Shown piece after piece: positions 47,668 to 58,800 of a DNA stretch of 64,000 nt (within the stretch, counting starts at the first letter, position 1; each line of letters begins with the position of its first letter). The stretch is from Hylemonella sp. GTDB lineage: Bacteria > Pseudomonadota > Gammaproteobacteria > Burkholderiales > Burkholderiaceae_C. Under the pieces are notes generated by a model. That model made no database searches and had not been told where the DNA came from. It was given only the letters and a program-made list of their open reading frames with translations. The stretch is from the NCBI GenBank assembly GCA_030695415.1, contig JAUYQZ010000044.1, positions 1 through 64,000 on the forward strand, read 5' to 3'. The position numbers were made by a program, and so were the translations under genes.

Positions 47668-48576
47668 ATGGCAGCCCTCTATAGCGGCGCCTTGCCCGGC
47701 CACGGCCGCTTCGATTATTCGCCCATCACGCGCCGCCAAGGCTACCGCTGGCCGGGGGGCGCGGGCCTGGCGGTTTACCTCGGTTTCAATATCGAGCACT
47801 TCGCTTTTGGCGAAGGCATGGGGGCGGCGATCGGCCCGCCCAGCCCGCAACCCGATGTGCTCAACTACAGTTGGCGCGAATACGGCAACCGCGTCGGCGC
47901 GTGGCGCTGCCTGGAACTGTTTGGCCAGCTCGGCATGCCCGCTGCCGCCCTGATCAACACGGCCCTGTACGACCACTGCCCGGAGTTGATCGCGGCCTGT
48001 GTGGCACGGGGCGACGAGCTGGTCGGGCATGGGCACAGCAATGCCGAGCGGCAGGGATCCCTCGACGAAACGAGTGAACGCGCGCTACTCGCCGATTGTC
48101 GCGAGCGCATGCTCACCGTCAGCGGTCAGGCACCGACGGGCTGGCTGTCCCCCTGGATTTCCGAAAGCCTGTGCACACCCGATCTGCTGCAAGAGACCGG
48201 CTACAGCTACACACTCAACTGGTGTCATGACGACCAGCCGGTGCCGATGCGCACCCGCAGCGGACAGTCCATCTGGGCGGTGCCCTATCCGCAAGAGCTG
48301 AACGACATTCCCATGATCATCGCGCGCCAGATGGACGGCAAGGACTTTGCGCAGATGATCATCGACCAGCTCGATGAAATGCTGGAGCAGACCAGGGCTG
48401 CCGATTCCGCACCGCTGGTGATGGGGATCGCCCTGCATCCCTACATCGTCGGCCAGCCGTATCGCCTGCGTCACCTGCGCCGAGCCTTGCAGCACGTGGC
48501 GGCGGCGCGCGACAAGGGGCAGGTCTGGATGACCACGCCGGGTGCCATCCATCGGCATGTGGCAACGATGCCTTAG
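47668..48576 (+). CDS. Polysaccharide deacetylase-like (PuuE/NodB fold) hydrolase
   Basis: The 302-residue protein resembles PuuE-type, metal-independent allantoinases of the NodB fold: GYRWPGGAGLAVYLGFNIEHF, NYSWREYGNRVGAWR, RGDELVGHGHSNAERQG and PTGWLSPWISESLCTPDLL. The canonical metal-binding Asp-Asp of true deacetylases is replaced (GFNIEHF), as in PuuE. With the racemase it suggests degradation of a hydantoin- or allantoin-like ring compound, but this is inference. Confidence 0.78.
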   Translation: MAALYSGALPGHGRFDYSPITRRQGYRWPGGAGLAVYLGFNIEHFAFGEGMGAAIGPPSPQPDVLNYSWREYGNRVGAWRCLELFGQLGMPAAALINTALYDHCPELIAACVARGDELVGHGHSNAERQGSLDETSERALLADCRERMLTVSGQAPTGWLSPWISESLCTPDLLQETGYSYTLNWCHDDQPVPMRTRSGQSIWAVPYPQELNDIPMIIARQMDGKDFAQMIIDQLDEMLEQTRAADSAPLVMGIALHPYIVGQPYRLRHLRRALQHVAAARDKGQVWMTTPGAIHRHVATMP

Positions 48577-48747
48577 TGCTCCTCGCACCTGCCGACCAGG
48601 AACCCGGGGCGGCACACCTCGCCGCGCCAGGCGTCGTCAACCACACTCAGCGGCGATAAACCCGGTCGGGGCAAAACAGATGGAACCAAATCACCTGCCG
48701 TCGGGTCTTGGCATGGGAGGTTCTTTTTCTTTTTGGAGTTCGACCAG

Positions 48748-49305
48748 ATGCTGACCCCTACCCGTTTCCTAGCGTCGTACGCACTGGCTTTCGTGTTCGC
48801 GCTCTTTGCGAGTTCGCCGGCGCTCGCCGCTGGCGACGACTTCACGGCCCCGCCGCCGACGACACCGACCCAGCGCTGCCCGGATGGCCAGATCCATGAC
48901 AAGAAATCCGGCAAGTGCGTGCCGGTCAAATCGAGCGCGCTGGACGATAAAGATCGCTACCAGGCGGTCCGGGAGCTGGCGTACGCCGAGCGATACGTCG
49001 CCGCAGCGCTGGTGCTGGACGCCATGTCCGACCAGCAGGACGACCGCGTGCTGACCTACCGTGGCTTCCTGCTGCGCAAGACCGGGCAGTTCGAGCAGGC
49101 GCTCAGGTATTACCAGTCGGCCATCGACCGAAACCCGAACAACCTGCTGGTCCGCTCGTACATGGGCCAGGGTTTCGTCGAATCGGGTGACCTTGCCGCT
49201 GCACGCAGACAGCACGATGAGATCCTCGCACGACGCGGCGAGGGGACATGGGCGGAAGTGTCCCTTCGCACCGCGCTCGATAGCGGAAAGACCTACCGTT
49301 ACTGA
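48748..49305 (+). CDS. Exported TPR-repeat protein
   Basis: The 185-residue protein has a signal peptide (TRFLASYALAFVFALFASSPALAA), a short spacer with a Cys pair (QRCPDGQ, GKCVPV), and two tetratricopeptide-like repeats (FEQALRYYQSAIDRNPNNLL and the preceding YVAAALVLDAMSDQ). ATG 48748 is nine bases after GGAG; the frame upstream starts only with TTG. It is a periplasmic scaffold type protein with no named function. Confidence 0.75.
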   Translation: MLTPTRFLASYALAFVFALFASSPALAAGDDFTAPPPTTPTQRCPDGQIHDKKSGKCVPVKSSALDDKDRYQAVRELAYAERYVAAALVLDAMSDQQDDRVLTYRGFLLRKTGQFEQALRYYQSAIDRNPNNLLVRSYMGQGFVESGDLAAARRQHDEILARRGEGTWAEVSLRTALDSGKTYRY

Positions 49306-49508
49306 CCGGGCACCGGGATAGCGCGGGCTGGCGCTACCCCTTGAAGCTGCGCCAGCCAGGCCGGCCCCGTCCGGTGATGGCTCGCCTTGCCAAAGCCATC
49401 AAAGTTTGATGCTTCTTGCGCTCAGGGATCAGATGCCGCGAACCTGACTGCTCCGCCCAGTTGCCTGCGTAGCCAGCAGGGATTCCCGGCTTCCCGCAGA
49501 ATGAACTG

Positions 49509-50099
49509 ATGCACCCCATTCGCCGCAAACTCTTTTTGATCGGCTCCCTGCTGGCGGTCACCCTGCTGCCCCTGGGCAGCGTCGCCCAGACGGTCAAGCC
49601 CGCCGCGCCCTCCTGCCCCGCCCTGCTGCAACACCAGTTCCCGCGCCTGCAGGACGACGCACCGCAAAACCTCTGCCAGTACGCGGGCAAGGTGGTGCTG
49701 GTGGTGAACACCGCGAGCTACTGCGGCTTCACGAAGCAGTACGAAGGGCTGGAGGCGCTGTATGCGAAGTACGAGAAGCGCGGCCTGGTGATCCTGGGTT
49801 TTCCGTCCAACGACTTCGGTCGGCAGGAACCCGGTGATGCGAAGCAGATCGCGGACCTGTGCTTCAACACCTACGGCGTGAAGTTCCCCATGTTCGACAA
49901 GACCGGGGTCGTGGGCGCGGGGCGCAACGCGCTCTACACCCAGCTGTACCAGGCCACAAAAGCCGTGCCCGAGTGGAACTTCCACAAGTACCTGATCGCC
50001 CGCGACGGCAAGACCGTGAGCAGCGTCGCCAGCGCCGTCGAGCCGGGCAGCCGCACCATCGTCTCTGCGGTCGAAGCGGCCTTGCAGCAAAAGCCCTGA
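49509..50099 (+). CDS. Exported glutathione peroxidase-family protein
   Basis: The 196-residue thiol peroxidase has a signal peptide (KLFLIGSLLAVTLLPLGSVAQ), then the GPx core with catalytic Cys72 in VVNTASYCGFTKQYEGLEAL, Gln and neighbours in FPSNDFGRQEPG, and the Trp in EWNFHKYLI. It probably reduces peroxides with thioredoxin-like donors in the periplasm rather than glutathione. No regulatory gene is adjacent. Confidence 0.9.
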   Translation: MHPIRRKLFLIGSLLAVTLLPLGSVAQTVKPAAPSCPALLQHQFPRLQDDAPQNLCQYAGKVVLVVNTASYCGFTKQYEGLEALYAKYEKRGLVILGFPSNDFGRQEPGDAKQIADLCFNTYGVKFPMFDKTGVVGAGRNALYTQLYQATKAVPEWNFHKYLIARDGKTVSSVASAVEPGSRTIVSAVEAALQQKP

Positions 50100-50236
50100 G
50101 GGCAGAATCGTCCTGATCTGCCAGAGGCAGGAGATCTTCTAGCGGCCCGGAAAGTTGTTTCACCTCGCGCGAGCCGAACCCCCTACAGAGCGCTACGGCC
50201 CGACCGGCGTGACTTACCTGGTCGGGCGCAAGTAGT

Positions 50237-51508
50237 TCAGCCCCGCTGCGGCAAGACGGCCGCCGACACCCGCACACCCGGCGCGGCCCCCGCATAGGCC
50301 TGCTGTACCACCCCGGCCACCGTATCCGCCGTCACGGCCGAGAGAGTCCAGCCCAGGTGGCCGTGGCCCGTGTTGTAGAACACATTGGCACGCCGGCCGC
50401 GGCCCACGCGCGGCATCATGTCCGGCATCATGGGGCGCAGGCCGGCCCAGGGCACGACCTGGCGCGTGCTCACACCCGGGAAACACTGATTGACCCAGTC
50501 CACCAGCGGGCGGATGCGGTCGGCGCGGATGTCCTTGTTGTAACCATTGAACTCGGCCGTACCCGCGACGCGGAAGCGGTCCACGCCCAGGCGGCTGGTC
50601 ACGAGCTTGGTGGCGTCGTCGAGCAGGCTCACGGTGGGCGCAGCGGCCTGGCTCTGTGCGTCGGGCAGGTTCACCGTGATGGAGTAACCCTTGACCGGGT
50701 AGACGTTGACACGGTCGCCCAGCTGCGCGGCAAAGCTGCGGCTGAGCACGCCGGCGCAGACCACCACCCCATCGAAATGGTGCGTCTGCGGCAGGCCCTC
50801 CACGCGGGTGGTGACGCTGGCGCTGCGGCCATCGCTGCTGAGTTGCTGCACGTCCTGCCCGTAGAGGGTGCGCACGCCCAGGCGTTCGGCCGCGGCGGCC
50901 AGGCCCACGGTGAACTTGTGGATGTCGCCGGTGGCGTCGCTCTCGGTGTAGTAGCCGCCGTAGTAATCACCGGCCAGCGTGGGCTCGATGCCGCGCATTT
51001 CCTCGGGGCTCACCGCGCGCCGCGGCAGTCCGCCGGCGGCCAGCAGCTTGGAGACCTCGCCCGCGTGGTCAAAACCTTTCTTGTCGCGGTAGATGTGCAG
51101 GATGCCGCGCTGCTTGAGGTCGAAGTCCACGCCTTCGGCCTCGGCCCAGGCAAACAGATGCTCACGCGCGGCCACGGCCAGTTGCGCGGTGGCGATGGTG
51201 TTGCGGCGGTAGTTCGGGATGCTGGCGATGAACTCGGCAAACCAGCTCAGCTTGTGCCAGCCGGGCCTGGGGTTGACCAGCAGCGGCGCATCGTTCCTGA
51301 GCATCCACTTGAGGCCCTTGAGGATGGTGGAGGGGTGGTTCCAGACCTCGGCATTGGAGGCGGAGAGCTGGCCGCCATTGGCAAACGATGTTTCCATCGC
51401 CGCGTAGCGGTGTTTCTCGAGCAGGGTGACGGCAAAGCCGCGTTTGGCCAGGGCGTAGGCAGTGGTGACGCCGGTGATACCAGCGCCAATGATGGCGATC
51501 GACTTCAT
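50237..51508 (-). CDS. dadA: D-amino acid dehydrogenase (DadA-like), glycine-riboswitch controlled
   Basis: The 423-residue FAD enzyme oxidises D-amino acids (or glycine-like substrates) at the membrane. The FAD motif is SIAIIGAGITGVTTAYALAKRG, and HKFTVGLAAAAERLGV and PWAGLRPMMPDMMPRVGR near the C-terminus are typical of DadA. MKSIAI at 51508 has GGAG nine bases before it. A tandem glycine riboswitch lies 62 bases upstream, so the enzyme is tied to glycine level. The substrate may be glycine itself or another small amino acid. Confidence 0.88.
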   Translation of the reverse strand: MKSIAIIGAGITGVTTAYALAKRGFAVTLLEKHRYAAMETSFANGGQLSASNAEVWNHPSTILKGLKWMLRNDAPLLVNPRPGWHKLSWFAEFIASIPNYRRNTIATAQLAVAAREHLFAWAEAEGVDFDLKQRGILHIYRDKKGFDHAGEVSKLLAAGGLPRRAVSPEEMRGIEPTLAGDYYGGYYTESDATGDIHKFTVGLAAAAERLGVRTLYGQDVQQLSSDGRSASVTTRVEGLPQTHHFDGVVVCAGVLSRSFAAQLGDRVNVYPVKGYSITVNLPDAQSQAAAPTVSLLDDATKLVTSRLGVDRFRVAGTAEFNGYNKDIRADRIRPLVDWVNQCFPGVSTRQVVPWAGLRPMMPDMMPRVGRGRRANVFYNTGHGHLGWTLSAVTADTVAGVVQQAYAGAAPGVRVSAAVLPQRG

Positions 51509-51570
51509 GAGAACAGGCTCCAAACGTCATGGGGGTGGGGTGCGCGACACACCATGTGCCATGCACGCCC

Positions 51571-51766
51571 CCTCTGTTTGGTACCTGAGAGATTCACGCG
51601 GCCTGTACGTCGGTGGACGGGGCTGCGCTTGCTCCTGCGGTGGGCCGGGTGACGACATCCGGCCGCTCTTCAGAGTTCATTCGGTCAGATCGGTCCTTTT
51701 GCCTGAGAGTTTCCGGGGCGGTTGCTCCTTCGGCGCTGCCACTTCTACGGCAGTCTCTCCCGATCT
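51571..51766 (-). ncRNA. Tandem glycine riboswitch upstream of dadA
   Basis: Two aptamers in series on the minus strand. The first (51766-51688) begins GATCGGGAGAGACTGCC, has GCGCCGAAGGAGCAA and GGAAACTCTCAGGCAAAAGG, and closes with CCGATCT. The second (about 51675-51571) has GCAGGAGCAAG, GTGAATCTCTCAGGTA and ends CAAACAGAGG. The CTCTCAGG and GGAGCAA blocks are the glycine-binding cores of each unit. It should sense glycine and turn the dehydrogenase on, as in other glycine-use genes. Confidence 0.93.
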
Positions 51767-51793
51767 GTCCTGGCCACTTTGTGACCCGTAGCG

Positions 51794-51822
51794 ATTCTAG
51801 CGCCCACGGGCTGCGCTGGAAA
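51794..51822 (-). promoter_or_regulatory. Candidate promoter of the riboswitch-dadA transcript
   Basis: TTTCCA (51822-51817) and TAGAAT (51799-51794) are 17 bases apart on the minus strand, placing the start about 15 bases before the first aptamer. Pattern match by eye. Confidence 0.5.
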
Positions 51823-51835
51823 GACCCCCAGCCTC

Positions 51836-52402
51836 TCAGCTCATCCAGTCCTGCGAGACGATGCTGTCGCGTCCCATGCGCTTGGCCTGCTCCAGAGCGC
51901 CTTCGCACAGCGTCACCAGCGCATCGGGGCCGGCATCACTCCCGGGCGAGACGGCCGCCACGCCAATGCTCACGGTGACGATACCGCCTTCGCCGCCGCT
52001 GTGCGGCATGGCCAGGCTGTTGACCAGCGAGCGCACGCGCGCCGCCACCACGAGCGCGCCCGTCTCGTGCACCGCCGGCAGCAGGATGGCGAACTCGTCA
52101 TCACCGTAGCGCGCCACCACATCCGCCGGGCGGAACACCGCACGACCCAGCGTGGCGGCAATCTTCTTCAGGCGGTCCGGGCCCATGGACGCCACGTGCG
52201 TGTCGACGTAGGCACGGAAATGGTCGACGTCGATGAGCAGCAGGGACAGCGGCTCGCCTTCGCGGCGCGCACGCTCCCATTCCTGCTCCAGGCGCCGGTC
52301 AAAACCGGTGCGGTCCAGCACGCCCGTCAGTTGATCGGCATGGGCCGCCGCCAGCGCCACCGCCGCTTGCAACTCCGAGGCGGGACGGGTCTTGGCGGGC
52401 AT
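51836..52402 (-). CDS. Degenerate GGDEF protein with intact I-site
   Basis: The 188-residue soluble protein is one GGDEF domain: DQLTGVLDRTGFDRRLE, LLLIDVDHFRAYVDTH, then RYGDDEFAILLP, where GGDEF is GDDEF at residues 100-104. The substrate-contact FKxxND is FRAYVD. An RPAD I-site lies five residues before the motif. So catalysis is doubtful, while c-di-GMP binding is plausible. Its stop is 14 bases from the riboswitch promoter. It does not overlap its neighbour peroxiredoxin, which ends 18 bases upstream. Confidence 0.82.
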   Translation of the reverse strand: MPAKTRPASELQAAVALAAAHADQLTGVLDRTGFDRRLEQEWERARREGEPLSLLLIDVDHFRAYVDTHVASMGPDRLKKIAATLGRAVFRPADVVARYGDDEFAILLPAVHETGALVVAARVRSLVNSLAMPHSGGEGGIVTVSIGVAAVSPGSDAGPDALVTLCEGALEQAKRMGRDSIVSQDWMS

Positions 52403-52420
52403 GGCGAGAGGAGCCCGGAC

Positions 52421-54764
<2,344 letters not shown>

Positions 54765-54807
54765 ACTACAAAAGCGCCGCCAGGCAAAACCTCAAGCAGA
54801 AAGAAGA

Positions 54808-55755
54808 TCAAACCTCCTGCTTCAACCCCTTAGGCAAAGGAAACTTGACCGTCTCCTCAATCCCGTCCATCTTGCGCACGGAAACGGCGCCCAGGGAACG
54901 GATGCGCTCGATCACCTGCTGCACCAGGATTTCCGGGGCTGAGGCGCCGGCGGTCAGGCCCACGCGGCTGCGGCCGTCGAACCACTCGGCTTTCAGTTCC
55001 TCGGCGTTGTCCACCATATAGGCATCGGTGCCGAGCTTCTTGGCCACCTCGCGCAGGCGGTTGCTGTTGGAGCTGGTGGGGCTGCCCACCACGATGACCA
55101 CGTCCACCTGCGGGCTCAGCAGCTTGACGGCGTCCTGCCGGTTCTGGGTGGCGTAGCAGATGTCCTGCTGCTTGGGTTCGCGCACCTGCGGGAACCTGGC
55201 TCTGACAGCCGCCATGATGCCGGCCGCGTCGTCCACGGAAAGCGTGGTCTGCGTCACCACGGCCAGCTTTTCGGTCTGCGCCAGCTGCACACGGGCCACG
55301 TCGGCCTCGTCTTCCACCAGGTGGATGCCGGTATCGAGCTGGCCCACGGTGCCCTCCACCTCGGGGTGGCCCTTGTGGCCGATCATGATGAATTCGTAGC
55401 CTTCCTTGTGCAGCTTGGCCACTTCCACGTGCACCTTGGTCACCAGCGGGCAGGTGGCGTCGAAGATCTGGAAGCCGCGGGCTTCGGCCTCGCGCTGCAC
55501 GGCCTTGCTCACGCCGTGGGCCGAGAACACCAGCGTGGCGCCGGGCGGCACATCGCTCAGCTCCTCGATGAAGATCGCGCCCTTGGCCTTGAGGTCGTTC
55601 ACCACATAGGTGTTGTGCACGATTTCGTGGCGCACGTAGATCGGGCGGCCGAACTTCTGCAGGGCGCGCTCGACGATCTCGATGGCGCGGTCCACGCCCG
55701 CGCAGAAACCGCGCGGCTCCGCCAAAAGGATTTCCGCCTGCGTACTCATGGTCAT
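54808..55755 (-). CDS. ispH: 4-hydroxy-3-methylbut-2-enyl diphosphate reductase
   Basis: IspH makes IPP and DMAPP in the last step of the MEP isoprenoid pathway with a [4Fe-4S] cluster. The 315-residue protein shows the three cluster cysteines: C in [14 protein letters not shown] (near 18), [13 protein letters not shown] (near 101) and [12 protein letters not shown] (near 199). It overlaps the fkpB stop by four bases, the same slpA-ispH order as in Enterobacteria. Confidence 0.97.
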   Translation of the reverse strand: MTMSTQAEILLAEPRGFCAGVDRAIEIVERALQKFGRPIYVRHEIVHNTYVVNDLKAKGAIFIEELSDVPPGATLVFSAHGVSKAVQREAEARGFQIFDATCPLVTKVHVEVAKLHKEGYEFIMIGHKGHPEVEGTVGQLDTGIHLVEDEADVARVQLAQTEKLAVVTQTTLSVDDAAGIMAAVRARFPQVREPKQQDICYATQNRQDAVKLLSPQVDVVIVVGSPTSSNSNRLREVAKKLGTDAYMVDNAEELKAEWFDGRSRVGLTAGASAPEILVQQVIERIRSLGAVSVRKMDGIEETVKFPLPKGLKQEV

Positions 55756-56201
55756 AACACCCCGATCAGTTGCACTTCAAAGCTCACCGGCTGGCCTGCC
55801 AGCGGATGATTGAAGTCGAACAATACAGCCTCCTCGCCCAGCTGGCGCACCACGCCGCCAAATTGCCCCTTGCGGTCGGGCGTGGGGAACTGCACCACGT
55901 CACCCACCGCGTACTGCTCGTTGGGGTCGCCCAGCTCGCGCAATTCCTTGCGCGAGAGCCACTGCTGCATGTCAGGGTTGCGCTCGCCATAGGCACCCGG
56001 CGGAAGCTGCAGCGTGGTGTGCTGACCCTCTTCCAGGCCGATCATGGCCTGCTCCACGCCCGGGGCCAGTTCGCCCGTGCCCAGGGTCAGCGTGGCCGGC
56101 TTGCCACCGAAGGTATTGATGATGTCGCCAGCCGGCCCCGATAGGCGGTAATGCAGCGTGAGAAAGGAGCCGGGCTGGACCCGGGCTGGGGTGATGGTCA
56201 T
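55752..56201 (-). CDS. fkpB: FKBP-type peptidyl-prolyl isomerase (SlpA)
   Basis: The 149-residue SlpA-type FKBP is a cytoplasmic prolyl isomerase with an inserted chaperone flap. Visible: [37 protein letters not shown] and [25 protein letters not shown] at 56201 is the start; the longer frame is only the divergent radC strand. ispH overlaps its stop. It diverges from radC with a gap of 55 bases. Confidence 0.93.
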   Translation of the reverse strand: MTITPARVQPGSFLTLHYRLSGPAGDIINTFGGKPATLTLGTGELAPGVEQAMIGLEEGQHTTLQLPPGAYGERNPDMQQWLSRKELRELGDPNEQYAVGDVVQFPTPDRKGQFGGVVRQLGEEAVLFDFNHPLAGQPVSFEVQLIGVL

Positions 56202-56256
56202 GGAAGTCCCGATAAACTGGGCTCTATTGTAAAAACCCCGGCCAACCGGGCGTGCC

Positions 56257-56934
56257 ATGCCCCTCAAAGACCTTCCCGCCGACGCGCGACCGCGCGAAAA
56301 GCTGCTGGCCCGCGGCCCGGGGGCGCTGTCGGACGCCGAACTACTGGCCCTGCTGCTGCGCACCGGTCTGGCCGGCAAGGGCGTGCTGCAGCTGGCACAG
56401 GAGCTGCTGGACAGCTTCGGTGGTCTGGCCGGCCTGCTGCACGCCACGGCCGACGACCTCAAACGCATCAAGGGCCTGGGCGGGCCAGCCAAACGCGCCG
56501 AGCTGGTGGCCGTGCTGGAACTGGCCCGCCGCGTCCTGGCCGAGCAACTGCGCGAACGCGCCGCGCTGGACACACCACAGTCCGTCAAAGAGTATCTGCA
56601 GCTGCACCTGGCCCACAAGAAGCACGAGAGCTTTGCCGTGCTCTTCCTCGACAACCAGCACAAGCTGCTGGCGCTGGAGGAGCTGTTTCGCGGCACGCTG
56701 GCGCAGACCAGCGTCTACCCGCGCGAAGTGGTGCTGCGCGCCCTGCACCACCACGCCGCCGCCGTGGTGCTGGCGCACAACCATCCCAGCGGCACGGTAC
56801 AGCCTTCGCGCGCCGACGAGGCGCTCACGCAAGCCCTCAAGGCCGCACTGGCCCTGGTGGACGTGCGTGTGCTGGACCACATGATCGTGGCGCCGGGCCT
56901 GGCGCTTTCGATGGCCGAGAAAGGCCTGATCTGA
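56257..56934 (+). CDS. radC: RadC-family JAMM-domain protein
   Basis: The 225-residue protein has an N-terminal helix-hairpin-helix region ([20 protein letters not shown]) and a C-terminal JAMM/MPN+ zinc site [19 protein letters not shown]. RadC (UPF0758) was linked to DNA repair, but its biochemical role is not settled. The start is ATG 56257 at [16 protein letters not shown]. Its stop overlaps the next start as TGATG. Confidence 0.95.
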   Translation: MPLKDLPADARPREKLLARGPGALSDAELLALLLRTGLAGKGVLQLAQELLDSFGGLAGLLHATADDLKRIKGLGGPAKRAELVAVLELARRVLAEQLRERAALDTPQSVKEYLQLHLAHKKHESFAVLFLDNQHKLLALEELFRGTLAQTSVYPREVVLRALHHHAAAVVLAHNHPSGTVQPSRADEALTQALKAALALVDVRVLDHMIVAPGLALSMAEKGLI

Positions 56935-57575
56935 TGGTCAAGATCAACTCATTGGCCGAGCTCAAGCAGGTCAAGAAAGCCATCGAAACGCAAGCCAAGC
57001 TGGAAGCCGAGCGCAAGATCGAGGCGGCGAAACGAGCACGGCAGGCCACGGCAGACAAGGACCTGTTCCAGCAAGCTGCCGGCAAGGTGCAGCTCATGCA
57101 ACAGGCGGCCAAAGTTCAACTCAAAAGCATCAAGCCCGAGCCCGAGCTCCTGCAGCACCAGCTCGACGAGCAGGCCGCGCTGCAGGAAACCCTGAGCGAC
57201 GAATTCGACATCAGCACCCTGCTGGAAACCGACGAACACCTGAGCTACCGCCGCCCCGGCATCGGCCCCGACGTCACCCGCAAGCTGCGCCGTGGCGACT
57301 GGGCCATCCAGCGCCAGCTCGATCTGCACGGCCTGCGCACCGAAGACGCCCGCGAAGCCCTGGGCCAGTTCATCCGCGAAGCGCACCAGCAGGGCATACG
57401 CTGTGTGCGCGTGGTGCACGGCAAGGGCCTGGGCTCACCGGGCAAGACCCCGGTGCTCAAGGGCCGCGTGCAGAGCTGGTTGGCGCAGAAGAAGGAAGTG
57501 CTGGCCTTTGTGCAGGCGCGGCCGGCGGAGGGGGGTGCGGGGGCGCTGGTGGTGTTGCTGCAACCTGCTGGTTAG
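56934..57575 (+). CDS. Smr-domain protein
   Basis: The 213-residue protein has a basic coiled-coil N-terminal half (KQVKKAIETQAKLEAERKIE) and a C-terminal Smr domain with LDLHGLRTEDAREALGQF and RVVHGKGLGSPGKTPVL. Smr domains cut branched DNA or RNA; bacterial SmrB acts on collided ribosomes. It is translationally coupled to radC by a one-base overlap. A start upstream is read-through of the opposite strand. Confidence 0.93.
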   Translation: MVKINSLAELKQVKKAIETQAKLEAERKIEAAKRARQATADKDLFQQAAGKVQLMQQAAKVQLKSIKPEPELLQHQLDEQAALQETLSDEFDISTLLETDEHLSYRRPGIGPDVTRKLRRGDWAIQRQLDLHGLRTEDAREALGQFIREAHQQGIRCVRVVHGKGLGSPGKTPVLKGRVQSWLAQKKEVLAFVQARPAEGGAGALVVLLQPAG

Positions 57576-57652
57576 ATGGCACACGAGTCCTGCTGTCAGC
57601 CTCTGCCTGTAGATGGTCTGCGACGCTCGATTCAACACATAATCTAATCGCT

Positions 57653-58768
57653 ATGCGCCATTTCTCGATTCGTTTCTTTCTTTCATCCGTGACTGCATTG
57701 CTGCTGTTGATGTCAGCTGCAAGAGCCAACGACGGCATTGGTGAAATCGGCGTTGGCGGTGTGATTGCCTACGGAAAGACAGACAAGGTCACGATGCGCA
57801 AGGAAGTGCTGGAAATTGGCACTGACAGGATTGACGTGGCCTATGAATTCGTTAATGAATCCGATGTTCCAGTAACTCTGCCTATCGTGTTTCCGCTACC
57901 GCCCTATGGCCCCGGTACACCATCGCCAGGCTACAGTGGTCAGCCATCCGGTTTCAGCTTGACGATTGACGGCAATACAAAGCCGTTCACTACGTCGATC
58001 CGGGCTGTGGTTCCTGGTCACAAGGGCGGCGAAGATAGGGACGTTACCCATCTATTGACAAGAGCAGGGCTCACACAAGAGCAGATTGCCCTATTTCCAG
58101 GAGCCTTTCGCAACAGCGAAGTGGATGTATCTCCATTTAAGGACCGGAATGTCCAAAAAGTCCAAGCCGTCTCAAATGACCAGTTAAAACAACTTAGAGA
58201 GCTCGGTCTGCTCGATCTGAATCCGAACACACTTCGGGATTTTGTCGACTTTCCTACTTGGTCTGTTCATATCGCTTATCACTGGACCGCGACATTTCTT
58301 CCAAAGAAAGTGGTCTCCGTTTCGCACAGCTACGAGCCATTTCTTGGCGTTGGTAGCAGTCAGCCACTCAACCCATCAAATATCCAGGATGAGAAGAAAC
58401 TGAAAGACATTTTTTGCGGCTCAGCGTCTTTACTGAAACACCTCAGAAGTACCACATCAAGCGACGGGTGGATTCCTGGTGCAACTGTCAGCTACATTCT
58501 GACGACGGCCAATACGTGGAATGGCCCAATCCGGGACTTCACGCTCCGCATCAGAAAGTCCAAACCGAGCGAAGTCATTTCGCTGTGCTTCCCTGGGAAG
58601 TTCTCCAAGGTCAATTCCCTGACCTTTGAATCCCATCTGAAGGACTTTTCGCCCAACGAGAACCTGTTAATCAAATACCTGTTGCCCGGCAATCAAGAGG
58701 CGTATCCCTACGCTGGCAAGCATGGAGAGAGTACCGTTCCCGTAATGAATCGCACACTGAAACCATAA
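57653..58768 (+). CDS. Exported DUF4424-like protein, lower GC
   Basis: The 371-residue protein has a signal peptide (FFLSSVTALLLLMSAARA, cleaved before NDGIG) and a DUF4424-like body: the segment ANDGIGEIGVGGVIAYGKTD, an MRKEVLEI strand, VPVTLPIVFPLPPYGPG, then WSVHIAYHWTATFLPKKVVSVSHSYEP. By eye its codons are far less GC-rich than the neighbours (about half GC), with A/T third positions common. This suggests recent acquisition, though no mobile gene is near. It has a single-gene layout. Confidence 0.8.
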   Translation: MRHFSIRFFLSSVTALLLLMSAARANDGIGEIGVGGVIAYGKTDKVTMRKEVLEIGTDRIDVAYEFVNESDVPVTLPIVFPLPPYGPGTPSPGYSGQPSGFSLTIDGNTKPFTTSIRAVVPGHKGGEDRDVTHLLTRAGLTQEQIALFPGAFRNSEVDVSPFKDRNVQKVQAVSNDQLKQLRELGLLDLNPNTLRDFVDFPTWSVHIAYHWTATFLPKKVVSVSHSYEPFLGVGSSQPLNPSNIQDEKKLKDIFCGSASLLKHLRSTTSSDGWIPGATVSYILTTANTWNGPIRDFTLRIRKSKPSEVISLCFPGKFSKVNSLTFESHLKDFSPNENLLIKYLLPGNQEAYPYAGKHGESTVPVMNRTLKP

Positions 58769-58800
58769 AGATTCAAAGTACGGTAAGTGCCGAGGCTTGG

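Noticed and set aside
50198-50227. 8-bp hairpin after the dadA gene as a terminator
   Set aside because: The loop is 14 bases and there is no T-run on either strand.
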